35,303 bases of DNA from Methanosarcinales archaeon (GTDB lineage Archaea; Halobacteriota; Methanosarcinia; Methanosarcinales; Methanogasteraceae). Below are positions 17,375 to 25,449 of the stretch, in pieces. Under the pieces are notes generated by a model that was not told the origin of the DNA, ran no database searches, and saw nothing but the letters and a program-made list of their open reading frames with translations. A program made the position numbers and the translations under genes. Position 1 is the first letter of the stretch, and every line of letters begins with the position of its first letter. Location: the NCBI GenBank assembly GCA_030625165.1, contig DAOURL010000007.1, forward strand, positions 1-35,303, read 5' to 3'.

Positions 17375-17397
17375 TTATTCTTGAGTTTTATTCTTGA

Positions 17398-17439
17398 GTA
17401 GTTCTTACCGAATACAGAACTACAGGAGGGGGCCCCTCC
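17398..17439. promoter_or_regulatory. Two adjacent hairpins upstream of the cohesin/dockerin cluster
   Basis: GTAGTTCT (17398-17405) pairs with AGAACTAC (17416-17423), and directly beside it GGAGGGG-G-CCCCTCC (17425-17439) is a perfect palindrome. They lie 24-65 bases upstream of the minus-strand start at 17374, where a leader or operator would be. Function is unknown. The rest of the 273-base gap (17375-17647) shows no gene. Confidence 0.5.
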
Positions 17440-17647
17440 CCTATACCGTTTCACCATAAACGTATCGTTGATACGATGGATCCATCTCTTTTTCCGGAAT
17501 TTTTGCCTCTTTACCACACACCTCCTCTAGCAGGTCTGCTTTCGGTGTTGTACCACTTTTATTACCCTACTGAGCGTAATGGATTTTTATACCCCTGCAT
17601 GTCGTCCGCCGATGTGGCGTATACGGCTAACATATTCGCCCCGACAC

Positions 17648-18364
17648 TTAGTCTCTCTTCATTTTTGATGCCAGAAGCGATGCAACAACCAATCCCGCGA
17701 TCGAACAGAATGCCCCAAAACCGGGAATCGTATTCTTCGTTGACGGACGCTCCGGATGTGTATCGGTTGTGGGTGCGGTTGAAGATACGGAATCGGCAGG
17801 TTTTTCATTTGCAGTCGTTGTAACCCCTGACGATTTCTCCACAATGCATGTTCCACTGTTGACAACAACAGCACCGATCGGGTGAGTGCCTGAATCGTAT
17901 AAGCTCGCCTCTAACGTTAGGTCGCATGTCCCCGGTCCAAGTGCTTCAAAGTTGATCGATGTCAGCACCCCGGATTCGGTCGCACCGCCGACACCCCCCT
18001 TTATGGTCTCGCCATATTCGATCTTTCCGACTGCATTGTTGATACCGTTTAACATCTCGACGGTCTCCGCGCCATCACTACTGAGAAACGTCCCTCCACT
18101 CTGATCATTCGCTTTCAGCATCGCAGTGTCAAAATGAAGCGTGCATTCCGCGCGATAAACCTCATTGCCAGCAGGATCCACAACAACGTCCAATGTGAAC
18201 GTATCACCCTGCGATACGGTCATCGTCTGGGGCGATATGCTTACCATGCTTTCTGTTGCCACCCCGGTCTGGCAGATGCCGGTTAGCAGCAGAACTGCTA
18301 ATGCAAACAGTTCTGTGCGTTTTCTCATCCTCTGGTTCACATACATAGCACACCCAAACTTCAC
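17648..18364 (-). CDS. Cohesin-domain surface protein with PGF-CTERM anchor
   Basis: A 238-residue exported protein. A signal peptide (about 1-37, VLLLTGICQTGVATE) leads into one cohesin domain (about 38-180, SISPQTMTVSQGDTFTLDVV, AECTLHFDTAMLK, GVLTSINFEALGPGTCDLTL). A Thr/Ser/Pro-rich linker follows, then NTIPGFGAFCSIAGL...KMKRD, matching the PGF-CTERM signal that archaeosortase A processes for lipid anchoring. It could be the cell-bound scaffold for the dockerin proteins encoded next to it. Its cohesin is clearly different from those of the three downstream genes, so it is not part of the recent duplication. Confidence 0.85.
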   Translation of the reverse strand: MKFGCAMYVNQRMRKRTELFALAVLLLTGICQTGVATESMVSISPQTMTVSQGDTFTLDVVVDPAGNEVYRAECTLHFDTAMLKANDQSGGTFLSSDGAETVEMLNGINNAVGKIEYGETIKGGVGGATESGVLTSINFEALGPGTCDLTLEASLYDSGTHPIGAVVVNSGTCIVEKSSGVTTTANEKPADSVSSTAPTTDTHPERPSTKNTIPGFGAFCSIAGLVVASLLASKMKRD

Positions 18365-18529
18365 TATAATGTATTACGTACTACTTGTGGCGTATTAAAG
18401 GTTTCGACATTACATGAGGATATTTTTATTATTTTCGTTAACACTCCATCCCTAAAAATTCATACATCATAAAAGATTTGATATAATTAAAGTTCATATT
18501 AGAATATGTGTCGAAAGGTATCATCCCCT

Positions 18530-18672
18530 CATGACCTTTTCACCAAACTTTTCACCAAACTTTTCACAAAAGTTTGATCAAAAACTGCCCTTTGGGTTAT
18601 TCCGCATTCAAAAACGCTAACCCCTCCCGAAGGGCAGTTTTTACTCGATTTTTTGTGAAAAAATCGGTGAAA
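18530..18672. repeat. Hairpin repeat cluster behind the MCM gene
   Basis: The 315-base gap 18365-18679 holds no gene but several nested inverted repeats. TTTTCACCAAAC occurs twice. CAAACTTTTCACAAAAGTTTG is a palindrome. AAAAACTGCCCTTTGGG at about 18582-18597 is answered by the inverted GAAGGGCAGTTTTT at 18632-18647, and CGATTTTTTGTGAAAAAATCG is a further palindrome at the right end. The left part matches the insertion at 3340-3384 and the right part matches 7283-7315. It could end transcription of mcm. Confidence 0.75.
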
Positions 18673-18679
18673 AGATCGG

Positions 18680-21600
18680 TCATGACAACCTGACATTCCC
18701 CTGCGTCGGCTCGTAGAGTTCGCCCTGCGTCTTGAGTCGCTTGAGCATGTCCTCGACATGTTCCTTGTCAAACCCTTGCTCTTCAGCCCTTGCATAGATC
18801 TCGTCCTTCGAAGCCATGCCGCTGTGCTCTGCCGCAATATCACGTATGATGCCGCGCAGTATCTTGAACTTATCACGCTGGCTCTTGCTGACGCCGGTGG
18901 TTATGATATCGGCATCGAACATGCCAGTCTCGGCATCGAACGCAACCTGCCGCAGGCAGCTCTCGACGACCCGGATCACACGTTTTGCATCATCGATCGT
19001 GACCTCATCGCTAAGTCGCATCCTTGCGCTCGCCTCACATAACCGCACCAGCGCCTCAAGCTGCCTTGCTGTTACCGGTACAGGCGAATCCCGATCCTCG
19101 CCCTGCCGCCGAAGCCCGAGATAGAACTCGATCAGGCGATCCATTGCGTCGCTCTCCATGATCGGATAGACCCCTTTCTTTGCATAAGCGATGTACTTCC
19201 TGAGCAGATCAGGCATGATCTCCGGCTTTATGATCGTCATCGCACCCTCGACATCAGCGTGCGTGACGCCGCTACCTGAGACGTAGGTCCGGTGGGCATG
19301 AAGTTCACCTGCATGGTGTGCGCCAAGAATGTGGGATGCGATAGCCGAATCCCTACCGATATCGGGTTCATCCTTGAGCACGAAGATCAGGTCGAATCTG
19401 GAGAGGAGTGCAGGCGCCATCTTGATCTGCTGCGCGATTCCTTCGTACGGATCGAACCGTCCGTATTTTGGATTCGCAGCACCGAGAAGGGAGCATCTCG
19501 ATTTCAGGGTCGCCATAATTCCTGCTTTCGCGATACTTACTGTGTTATGGAGGATCAGCCCGTTGCTCACGAACGTGTGGTCCGGCTCAACCGTGACGTC
19601 ATAAACCCAGTCAAAGCCATCGTTTCTGACCATCGATACTGATTTGACCGTCGTAAACCGGATGTCAGAGTTGGCGATCCTTTTTATGCCTTTGATCGTA
19701 TTCCCTGATGCGCCGATCTTCGCTTTCGCTATATATTTGATCTGTTCCAACATGCAGGAAGCGTTCTTTGTTGATGGGTTCCTTTCGATATACGTCACCA
19801 TCGAATCTGAAAGATCCATCCGTTCGGCGATCAGATGGATGGGAATCCGGTATTTCTTTCGTATTTCCCTCGGATTCGTCATCTCGTCGATGTTGTGTGG
19901 CTGGAGGTCGGACAGGTATGATTCGACCTTGTTTAAGTATTTCAGAGCGACTTTTCTGTGAATCCCATTATTGTTCGCGATGATCTTGTCGAAATAACCG
20001 TTATCCAACCGGTAATCCTTCAACAGTTTTTTTATCAGGATTGCGATATCGACGGGAACGGTATCGCGGTCATTCAATTTATTATGGCTTCTTACTACAA
20101 ACTGACTGATCCTTTCATGTCTTTTGTCATGCGTTCCGATAATATCATAGAATCTCTTCTGACTATCCTGCCCTGAGACCACCACTTTATATGCACTTTT
20201 CGTCCGTTCTTCCTTGTTTGACCTGTATTCAGCCGATTTAGCGATGTAGGAATAGATACCCAGGCAGAGCAATAGATCAGAATAATCGTTTGCCAGACCG
20301 ATCGAATTCGTCGTATACCCAAACCGCTCGGAATCGTAAAAACCATCGCCTCGGAACGCACCGATTAAGAATTCTATCTTAACATCGTCGTATGATGCAA
20401 ATATCTGATCAGGAATTCGCTTTTCATGCGATCTGACAGTCACTCCCTCGAAATTCAGTTTCATGAATTTGTGCAGCGGAATCGATGCGCATCTGACCGT
20501 GTACAAATCCTTCGTGGCGGTTTTTCTTGTATTATGCGGCTGATGCTGGATATATGTCGTGGTATCAAAGGTTCCCCGGATCAGATCATCCGCATCGTTT
20601 ATGATATCGAGATCGGTGTTCGAGATCATAACCTCAGCAGCGCCGTTCTTCTCTGAATAATAGACATGCCCCTCGCTCACGATATAGCCAAGCAGTCTGC
20701 CAAGATCACTGTCGAGACGTGTTGGGAACGATATCTCCTTGTAATGGCGACCCTGCGCACGTTGACGCGAATCCGGGATTTGCAATGAGACCTCGGAACT
20801 GGCAAGCGGATACTTATTTGGAATCGGAGCAAACGCCCCCTCCTCAAGCTCACCTGCCAGCACGGTTGTTATCTCGCCGTTTTGCATGACATAAACAGGG
20901 TGTTCCGGTGTAACGGCGATGCTTCTTCCGTTCGAATACGTGATCTGTATGAAGTGGTCGGGTGCCTTATGCCGGCTGACACGGTTGATTGGTATCTGGC
21001 ATATATTATTATCCGGATTAAGTGCCAATATCCCTGTGCCGTCAAGATCGCGGTTACCATCAAAGGGTAAAATCTCACAATCGACTCCGTCTATGGTATT
21101 ATCCCGGTTATTTTCGATAAGCGCATCAACAAACTCCCCAATCCTGACTTTCCGCCCGTCTGAAAACATAATCTCAGTGGAGGGGTGGTAGGATTGCTGT
21201 TCCATTGCTTCGTGAATAGCGCTCCGGTCCTCCGGACGCATCTTATCCATCTCATCGACCGCTGCAATCCCCTGATCTGCAAGCACGAGTGCGCCAGCCT
21301 CAAGCGTCCACCTGCCATCGCCGAATTCGTCGCGGACAGCAGCCGCGGTGAGCCCAGCTGCCGAACTTGAGCGACCACTCGTATAGATCCCGCGGGGCGC
21401 AAGTTTCCTGATGTACCTGAGGAGTTGCGACTTGGCAATCCCGGGATCGCCGACGAGCAGAATATGCACATCCCCGCGGATCCTCGCGCCGTCCGGAAGG
21501 TTCTTTGGAACGCCGCTCATCAACTGTAGCGCAAGCGCCTCCTTCACCTCCTCGTATCCATAGATGGATGGAGCGATCGATGCAATGATTTTTTTATAGA

Positions 21601-22414
21601 TCCCCGGGTCTTTACTAAGTTTTATGATCTCTTCTTCCTCTTCCGGCGCAATCTCGATCTCTGTGAACTCCTTGTCCTTCGTCTCGATCGAGACCGAGTC
21701 GAGTATGATATCAAAGAACGTGCTCTTGCCTTCGCGCGTGATCCGCTGGTAGGACCGCAGGACTCCTGCGATGATCACATGGTCCCCGGGCGCTACGATC
21801 CCTGCAATATCATCCTCGATATTAACGTCAAGGGTCTGCGGCTGTTCGCCTCCACGCATGTCCTCCGGAGATTCCTGCACCCGCAGTTTCTGTGCATCCA
21901 CAAACTCTGATTCAGTAAGTTTTATCTTAAACTGTCCTTTTCTCCCGCATCCCTCATTTTTGCACATATACGGCTCCACAAACCTGCCGCTGGACTGGGG
22001 CACGAGCATGGTATCTCCGCACCCGTTGCATTCGAATGCCGCGACAAGCAATCTCGGGCGCACCTCGGTCGCCATGCGCACAAGCCCCTCGATAGCGATC
22101 AGTTTCGAGATGTGGATGCTGCGCAGATCCCGTATCTGGACCTTCTGCGGGATGTTTGTGATTCGCAGATGTGCGTTTGTGAGCGTCTTCTTGACCGGGA
22201 GATCAAAACTCCGGAGCGCTTCCTCTGCTGTACTGAGAATCCGGTCCGGATGCGTTAGAAGTTCTTCTGCCAGATCAGGATCGAATTTCTCGATATTTAC
22301 GAAATCAACATACAGACTTCGGCTTTCCGGGTATTCGTTCGCCAGAGCAAGGATGTCTCCGATGTAGTAACGATTAAAAAACTTATCCCACTGGGCGGAT
22401 GTGTCGGTTTTCAT
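18680..22414 (-). CDS. mcm: Replicative helicase MCM, interrupted by an intein
   Basis: The 1244-residue precursor contains a 550-residue intein; the joined extein would be 694 residues, a normal archaeal MCM. The N-terminal domain has the zinc motif (C129, C132, C151, C156) and the OB-fold hairpin region. The AAA+ part shows Walker A GDPGIAKSQ (322-330), Walker B AAVDEMDKM and, after the intein, sensor 1 GAANPKYGRFD and the arginine finger LLSRFDLIF. A winged helix ends it (KDEIYARAEEQGFDKEHVEDMLKRL). MCM unwinds DNA at the replication fork as a hexamer, and activity depends on splicing. The intein sits just past Walker B at EAMEQQ/T, a conserved place. No partner replication gene is adjacent, although primase PriL is 10 kb away. 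Confidence 0.95.
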   Translation of the reverse strand: MKTDTSAQWDKFFNRYYIGDILALANEYPESRSLYVDFVNIEKFDPDLAEELLTHPDRILSTAEEALRSFDLPVKKTLTNAHLRITNIPQKVQIRDLRSIHISKLIAIEGLVRMATEVRPRLLVAAFECNGCGDTMLVPQSSGRFVEPYMCKNEGCGRKGQFKIKLTESEFVDAQKLRVQESPEDMRGGEQPQTLDVNIEDDIAGIVAPGDHVIIAGVLRSYQRITREGKSTFFDIILDSVSIETKDKEFTEIEIAPEEEEEIIKLSKDPGIYKKIIASIAPSIYGYEEVKEALALQLMSGVPKNLPDGARIRGDVHILLVGDPGIAKSQLLRYIRKLAPRGIYTSGRSSSAAGLTAAAVRDEFGDGRWTLEAGALVLADQGIAAVDEMDKMRPEDRSAIHEAMEQQSYHPSTEIMFSDGRKVRIGEFVDALIENNRDNTIDGVDCEILPFDGNRDLDGTGILALNPDNNICQIPINRVSRHKAPDHFIQITYSNGRSIAVTPEHPVYVMQNGEITTVLAGELEEGAFAPIPNKYPLASSEVSLQIPDSRQRAQGRHYKEISFPTRLDSDLGRLLGYIVSEGHVYYSEKNGAAEVMISNTDLDIINDADDLIRGTFDTTTYIQHQPHNTRKTATKDLYTVRCASIPLHKFMKLNFEGVTVRSHEKRIPDQIFASYDDVKIEFLIGAFRGDGFYDSERFGYTTNSIGLANDYSDLLLCLGIYSYIAKSAEYRSNKEERTKSAYKVVVSGQDSQKRFYDIIGTHDKRHERISQFVVRSHNKLNDRDTVPVDIAILIKKLLKDYRLDNGYFDKIIANNNGIHRKVALKYLNKVESYLSDLQPHNIDEMTNPREIRKKYRIPIHLIAERMDLSDSMVTYIERNPSTKNASCMLEQIKYIAKAKIGASGNTIKGIKRIANSDIRFTTVKSVSMVRNDGFDWVYDVTVEPDHTFVSNGLILHNTVSIAKAGIMATLKSRCSLLGAANPKYGRFDPYEGIAQQIKMAPALLSRFDLIFVLKDEPDIGRDSAIASHILGAHHAGELHAHRTYVSGSGVTHADVEGAMTIIKPEIMPDLLRKYIAYAKKGVYPIMESDAMDRLIEFYLGLRRQGEDRDSPVPVTARQLEALVRLCEASARMRLSDEVTIDDAKRVIRVVESCLRQVAFDAETGMFDADIITTGVSKSQRDKFKILRGIIRDIAAEHSGMASKDEIYARAEEQGFDKEHVEDMLKRLKTQGELYEPTQGNVRLS
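19544..21193 (-). other. Mini-gene inside mcm: Ser-1 intein with LAGLIDADG homing endonuclease
   Basis: Residues 408-957 of the MCM precursor. It begins at Ser (SYHPSTEIMFSDGRKV), contains the block B motif VTPEHPVYV with the Thr-His pair, and ends with VYDVTVEPDHTFVSNG then LILHN before the first C-extein Thr. It therefore has the His-Asn end and a Thr +1 nucleophile. Two LAGLIDADG-type motifs can be seen, LGRLLGYIVSEGHVYY and LIGAFRGDGFYDS. Near the C-terminal part IPIHLIAERMDLSDSMV looks like a small helix-turn-helix. Ser at position 1 is less common than Cys but known. Both splicing and endonuclease residues appear intact. Confidence 0.92.
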
Positions 22415-22581
22415 GTAGTGTCAGTGACTACGTCTGCGCAGGTATTTAGGGTTTTGATCGGGATGCCTGAATTCGACCCCTGCCCAAGCGGAAAGTATTT
22501 ATTGCACCTACCTGATAATCCGATTGTACTATACATTTCGCGTTAGGGCGAAGTGTACAAACATAATAAGAGGAGATAAAT

Positions 22582-22761
22582 ATGACCGTAACAGTAAACG
22601 AAGAAGAATGTACAGGATGCGGAACATGCGTGGACGAGTGCCCTGCAGAAGCAATCACCCTGAACGATGACGACATCGCTGTGATCGATCAGGACGAGTG
22701 CACCGAGTGCGGAAGCTGTGTGGAAGCCTGTCCTGCAGAAGCAATAACGATGGAAGACTGA
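22582..22761 (+). CDS. Two-cluster [4Fe-4S] ferredoxin
   Basis: A 59-residue electron carrier with two classical cluster motifs, [16 protein letters not shown] and [16 protein letters not shown], at residues about 10-25 and 39-54. The two halves are near duplicates, the usual clostridial-type fold, and the protein is acidic. A good AGGAGAT site precedes the ATG by seven bases. It is transcribed away from mcm, and a T9 run follows at 22777-22785, just before asd. No specific redox partner is indicated by the neighbours. Confidence 0.95.
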   Translation: MTVTVNEEECTGCGTCVDECPAEAITLNDDDIAVIDQDECTECGSCVEACPAEAITMED

Positions 22762-22776
22762 AACGGTCATCCATCA

Positions 22777-22785
22777 TTTTTTTTT
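22777..22785 (+). terminator. T9 run after ferredoxin
   Basis: Nine consecutive Ts lie 16 bases past the ferredoxin stop and 11 bases before asd. Archaeal RNA polymerase often releases at such runs without a stem. Because asd starts so close, read-through into asd is equally possible. Confidence 0.35.
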
Positions 22786-22795
22786 ATTGATTATT

Positions 22796-23821
22796 ATGGA
22801 AACGATAACTGTTGGTCTACTCGGGGCAACCGGTGCGGTCGGGCAGCGGTTCATCGAGGCGCTTTCAGACCACCCGTGGTTTGAACTGACCGCACTTGCA
22901 GCATCAGAGCGGAGCGCTGGCAAGCCATACTCGCGCGCTGCAAACTGGAGACTCTCGTCTCCGCTCCCGGACGAGATCGGGGAGCAGGTTGTGGTTTCCA
23001 TGAAGCCGGAAGAAGTCGAAGCAGATCTCGTCTTCTCAGCGCTGCCAGCGGATGTTGCGCGCACCGTCGAGCCAGCGTTCGCCCGTGCCGGCGCCATAGT
23101 TGCGAGCAATGCGTCGGCATTTCGGCAGGAGCCGGATGTGCCACTCTTGATCCCTGAAGTAAATTCCGATCATCTCGGTCTGCTCGAGATCCAGCGAGAG
23201 GCGCGGGGCTGGGACGGCGCGATCGTGACCAACCCGAACTGTTCTGTGATCATGCTCGCGGTCACGCTAAAGCCGCTTATGCAGTTTGGGATCACTGATG
23301 TCAAGGTTGCGACGATGCAGGCGGTCTCAGGCGCGGGATATAATGGCGTGGCATCGATGGCGATTCTTGATAACATCGTCCCGTACATCGGCGACGAAGA
23401 GGAGAAGGTCGAGAACGAGGCGCAGAAACTGCTCGGAAGATTCGATGGCAGCTCTGTCGTCAACGCTGAGTTCGATGTGAGTGCAAGCTGTCACCGGGTG
23501 CCGGTTCTCGACGGGCACACCGAGGCGGTATGGATAACGATGGCTGATGACCCGTCACCCGCTGAAGTTCGGGGCGCATTCTTAAATTTTGATCCAGGAC
23601 TTGATCTCCCGACTGAGCCCGAGCGCGTGATCATCGTCCGCGACGAACCTGACCGACCGCAGCCGAGACTGGACCGGGACGCAGGCGACGGCATGAGCGT
23701 CTCTGTCGGGCGCATACGAGACGGGATCAGGTATATCGCGATGGGGCACAACACGGTTCGAGGCGCGGCTGGCGCATCGGTGCTGAATGCCGAGCTGATG
23801 CTGAGTCGCGGGTTATTGTGA
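22796..23821 (+). CDS. asd: Aspartate-semialdehyde dehydrogenase
   Basis: A 341-residue NADP-dependent enzyme making aspartate semialdehyde from aspartyl phosphate for lysine, threonine and methionine. The N terminus GLLGATGAVGQRFIEAL binds the nucleotide. The catalytic cysteine is in VTNPNCSVIM and a catalytic histidine region is ASCHRVPVLDGHTEAVWI. The form without the bacterial insertions, ending in GHNTVRGAAGASVLNAELM, matches the archaeal/fungal branch. ATG at 22796 is the likely start; an in-frame TTG at 22787 adds three residues. Its 3' end has been partly duplicated downstream (24121-24224 and 24397-24430). Confidence 0.95.
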   Translation: METITVGLLGATGAVGQRFIEALSDHPWFELTALAASERSAGKPYSRAANWRLSSPLPDEIGEQVVVSMKPEEVEADLVFSALPADVARTVEPAFARAGAIVASNASAFRQEPDVPLLIPEVNSDHLGLLEIQREARGWDGAIVTNPNCSVIMLAVTLKPLMQFGITDVKVATMQAVSGAGYNGVASMAILDNIVPYIGDEEEKVENEAQKLLGRFDGSSVVNAEFDVSASCHRVPVLDGHTEAVWITMADDPSPAEVRGAFLNFDPGLDLPTEPERVIIVRDEPDRPQPRLDRDAGDGMSVSVGRIRDGIRYIAMGHNTVRGAAGASVLNAELMLSRGLL

Positions 23822-23887
23822 GCGGTCGATCAAAACCTGCCCAACCATGCGGATCAGATTTACCAGGCATGCAGTTCAAAATCACTC

Positions 23888-24112
23888 ATGAAAGGTAACA
23901 TCAGATACGATATGGATGTGGACATCGCAATGGTCATACTCTCCGATAAGAAACTTGCTTATGAAACCGAGATGGATGATGTCATCGTTGGTTTTTCAGA
24001 GGATAATGAACCCATCTGGCTGGAGATCCTCGATGTGAGCAGCGGATTTCTGCCAAGACTCGCCGATGCTGTAAAGCGCACTGGAAGGTCTGTAGAGGTT
24101 TCGGTTGCGTGA
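23888..24112 (+). CDS. DUF2283 family protein
   Basis: A 74-residue protein. The order RYDMDVDIAMVILSDKK ... DDVIVGFSEDNEPIWLEILDVSSGF matches the short DUF2283 family (consensus: YDxExDxLYI ... VxxDxDGxxxGIEILxAS). These small beta-rich proteins are frequent in mobile and toxin-antitoxin neighbourhoods, but no function is proven. The gene lies 66 bases after asd and before the duplicated asd debris and the IS1 element. A possible partner toxin is not visible. Confidence 0.75.
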   Translation: MKGNIRYDMDVDIAMVILSDKKLAYETEMDDVIVGFSEDNEPIWLEILDVSSGFLPRLADAVKRTGRSVEVSVA

Positions 24113-24120
24113 TCCGAAAT

Positions 24121-24224
24121 TCGGGCGTGTGATGATGCGAATCAGGATATTGGGGGATTATAACACGGTGCAGGGCGCGGCTGGCGCATCGGTCTCGAAT
24201 GTTGAGTTGATGCTAAGTCGATAA
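24121..24224 (+). pseudogene. Degenerate copy of the asd 3' end
   Basis: The bases encoding the last ~35 residues of asd recur here in decayed form. The stretch GGCGCGGCTGGCGCATCGGT is identical to the original, and the frame still reads GAAGASVSNVELMLSR before an in-frame TAA. The start of the copy is heavily eroded. It is followed by 172 bases of unrelated sequence (24225-24396), then by a second, exact piece of the same duplication at 24397-24430. Confidence 0.8.
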
Positions 24225-24308
24225 GTCGCGTGCGGAACAATCGAAAACTCCACTGAAAACACTCTGATGGCACTGCCGATTCCAGTGAAATCGCCATGCC
24301 CTTAGATT

Positions 24309-24373
24309 ATACCGCAGAGTGCGCAGAGAATTGAAAACGGTCTCGAAACTCTGCACCCTCCGTGGTGATAAAA
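24309..24373. repeat. Degenerate CTCTGCG-type hairpin
   Basis: ACCGCAGAGTGCGCAGAG on the left and CTCTGCACCCTCCGTGGT on the right form an imperfect inverted repeat of the kind found in the core of the MITEs. The MITE ends are missing. It is contained in the insertion that splits the duplicated asd tail. Confidence 0.6.
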
Positions 24374-24396
24374 ACACTTGATTTTCAGACTGTATC

Positions 24397-24430
24397 GTCG
24401 CGGGTTATTGTGAGCGGTCGATCAAAACCT
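24397..24430 (+). repeat. Exact 34-bp copy of the asd stop region
   Basis: These 34 bases equal 23805-23838, spanning the last codons of asd, its stop and 17 bases beyond. The last eight bases, CAAAACCT, are also the left target duplication of the IS1 element. After the element, the copy resumes with CAAAACCTGCCCA at 25506, as in the original, so IS1 landed inside the duplicated segment. Confidence 0.85.
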
Positions 24431-24439
24431 GGTAATATC

Positions 24440-25057
24440 CTAATCCAAGATAGTTAATTGGAAATAGAAAAATTCGTGCCATGTCCACAGGTTATCCGCC
24501 ACTCCTTCCAACATTGCAGGCGTTGTTCTTCTTTTGAACTCGTTTATGAAATTCCAATAGAATTGAAACACTTGGAGCGAACATTCCAGCCTCCACCTCC
24601 GTTTTGAGAAACATTTTGTCTTCCATACCAACCTACCAAGCCTTTCCCTGAGTATCCCGTTGTAGTTCTCGACATCAGTGGTTTCTATATCACCGGGATC
24701 TGGGTTGCCATATATTGTTCTTTTCTCCTTGCGGACGACTCTTCCGTTCTCCCTGATCTTTACAAGCTGCCCATAATCGATACAGGTATCTGCATAATAA
24801 TCTGGAAAAACATAAGTGTAATCGTCGTTTCCATCGGTGAACACCTCCATTTTAGTCTGCGGAGACGGCTGCTCCGTTCTTTCAGATAGCTTCTCTATCA
24901 TTCTTCCACAAGTCTCTTGGGTCCATTTCCCAACTGAAAAAGCCACAAAGAAGTATGTACTTCGCTTTATGCAGGTGTAGATCCATGCATCACCCTCTTC
25001 AGTCCAATTTGAGCTGCCGGGCTCAATATTTTTTTGTTTTTTTTGACAAAGCTCCAT
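24440..25057 (-). CDS. insB: IS1 transposase, catalytic part (InsB frame)
   Basis: The second frame of the element. With the upstream frame it would give a fusion of roughly 335 residues. It continues the IS1 catalytic domain: EGDAWIYTCIKRSTYFFVAF, then the second acidic residue in EVFTDGNDDYTYVF and the third in VENYNGILRERLGRLVWKT, followed by CFSKRRWRLECSL and a C terminus LTILD. The ATG at 25057 lies upstream of the slippery run and is probably not a normal start; translation should enter by the -1 shift. Fusion length is greater than E. coli IS1 (232 residues) because of a longer N-terminal part and insertions. Confidence 0.88.
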   Translation of the reverse strand: MELCQKKQKNIEPGSSNWTEEGDAWIYTCIKRSTYFFVAFSVGKWTQETCGRMIEKLSERTEQPSPQTKMEVFTDGNDDYTYVFPDYYADTCIDYGQLVKIRENGRVVRKEKRTIYGNPDPGDIETTDVENYNGILRERLGRLVWKTKCFSKRRWRLECSLQVFQFYWNFINEFKRRTTPAMLEGVADNLWTWHEFFYFQLTILD

Positions 25058-25449
25058 AGTTCATCACATTCGAATGGTGTAAGCCCGAGGGTCTTTATGA
25101 GGTACTCATTCATCTCTGCCGCATGCTCAGCCATATCCTCCAGCAATCTACCTATCGTGTCCCTATGGTGTCCTGTAATCCGCTCGATACTCCGTGCCCC
25201 GTTCTTCTCTACCAGGTACTTGCAAATATTGATTATTTCACTTTCGGTCAGTTGTTTTCGGTATAACGGAGTGCCCTTCGTTTCCATGAAATAGGTTTCG
25301 CAATGCTTGCAGTAATACCTCTGATGGCCGGTACTCTTGGACTTACCACTTTTGATAATGTCTTTCCCAGCTTCTTTTCGGTAATAACGGCACTCAGGGT
25401 TCTGACAGACAACATCGATTTTTCCTCTTGGTCGCGCCATGGTGTTCAC
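24967..25449 (-). CDS. insA: IS1 InsA-like DNA-binding frame
   Basis: A 160-residue frame with two N-terminal zinc-ribbon cysteine pairs (CQNPECRYY and RYYCKHCETYF), a helix-turn-helix around IERITGHHRDTIGRLLEDM, and the first catalytic acidic residue in FECDELWSFVKK. It shares GKSTGHQRYYC-type sequence with E. coli InsA. The run of eight As (25037-25044) follows the VKK codons. A -1 slip there leads into the InsB frame; without the slip, translation ends after 29 more codons, giving a probable regulator. Confidence 0.88.
   Translation of the reverse strand: MNTMARPRGKIDVVCQNPECRYYRKEAGKDIIKSGKSKSTGHQRYYCKHCETYFMETKGTPLYRKQLTESEIINICKYLVEKNGARSIERITGHHRDTIGRLLEDMAEHAAEMNEYLIKTLGLTPFECDELWSFVKKNKKILSPAAQIGLKRVMHGSTPA

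Noticed and set aside
19329-20656. Plus-strand frames opposite the MCM intein
   Set aside because: They mirror the intein coding strand; the intein frame has clear splicing and endonuclease motifs.
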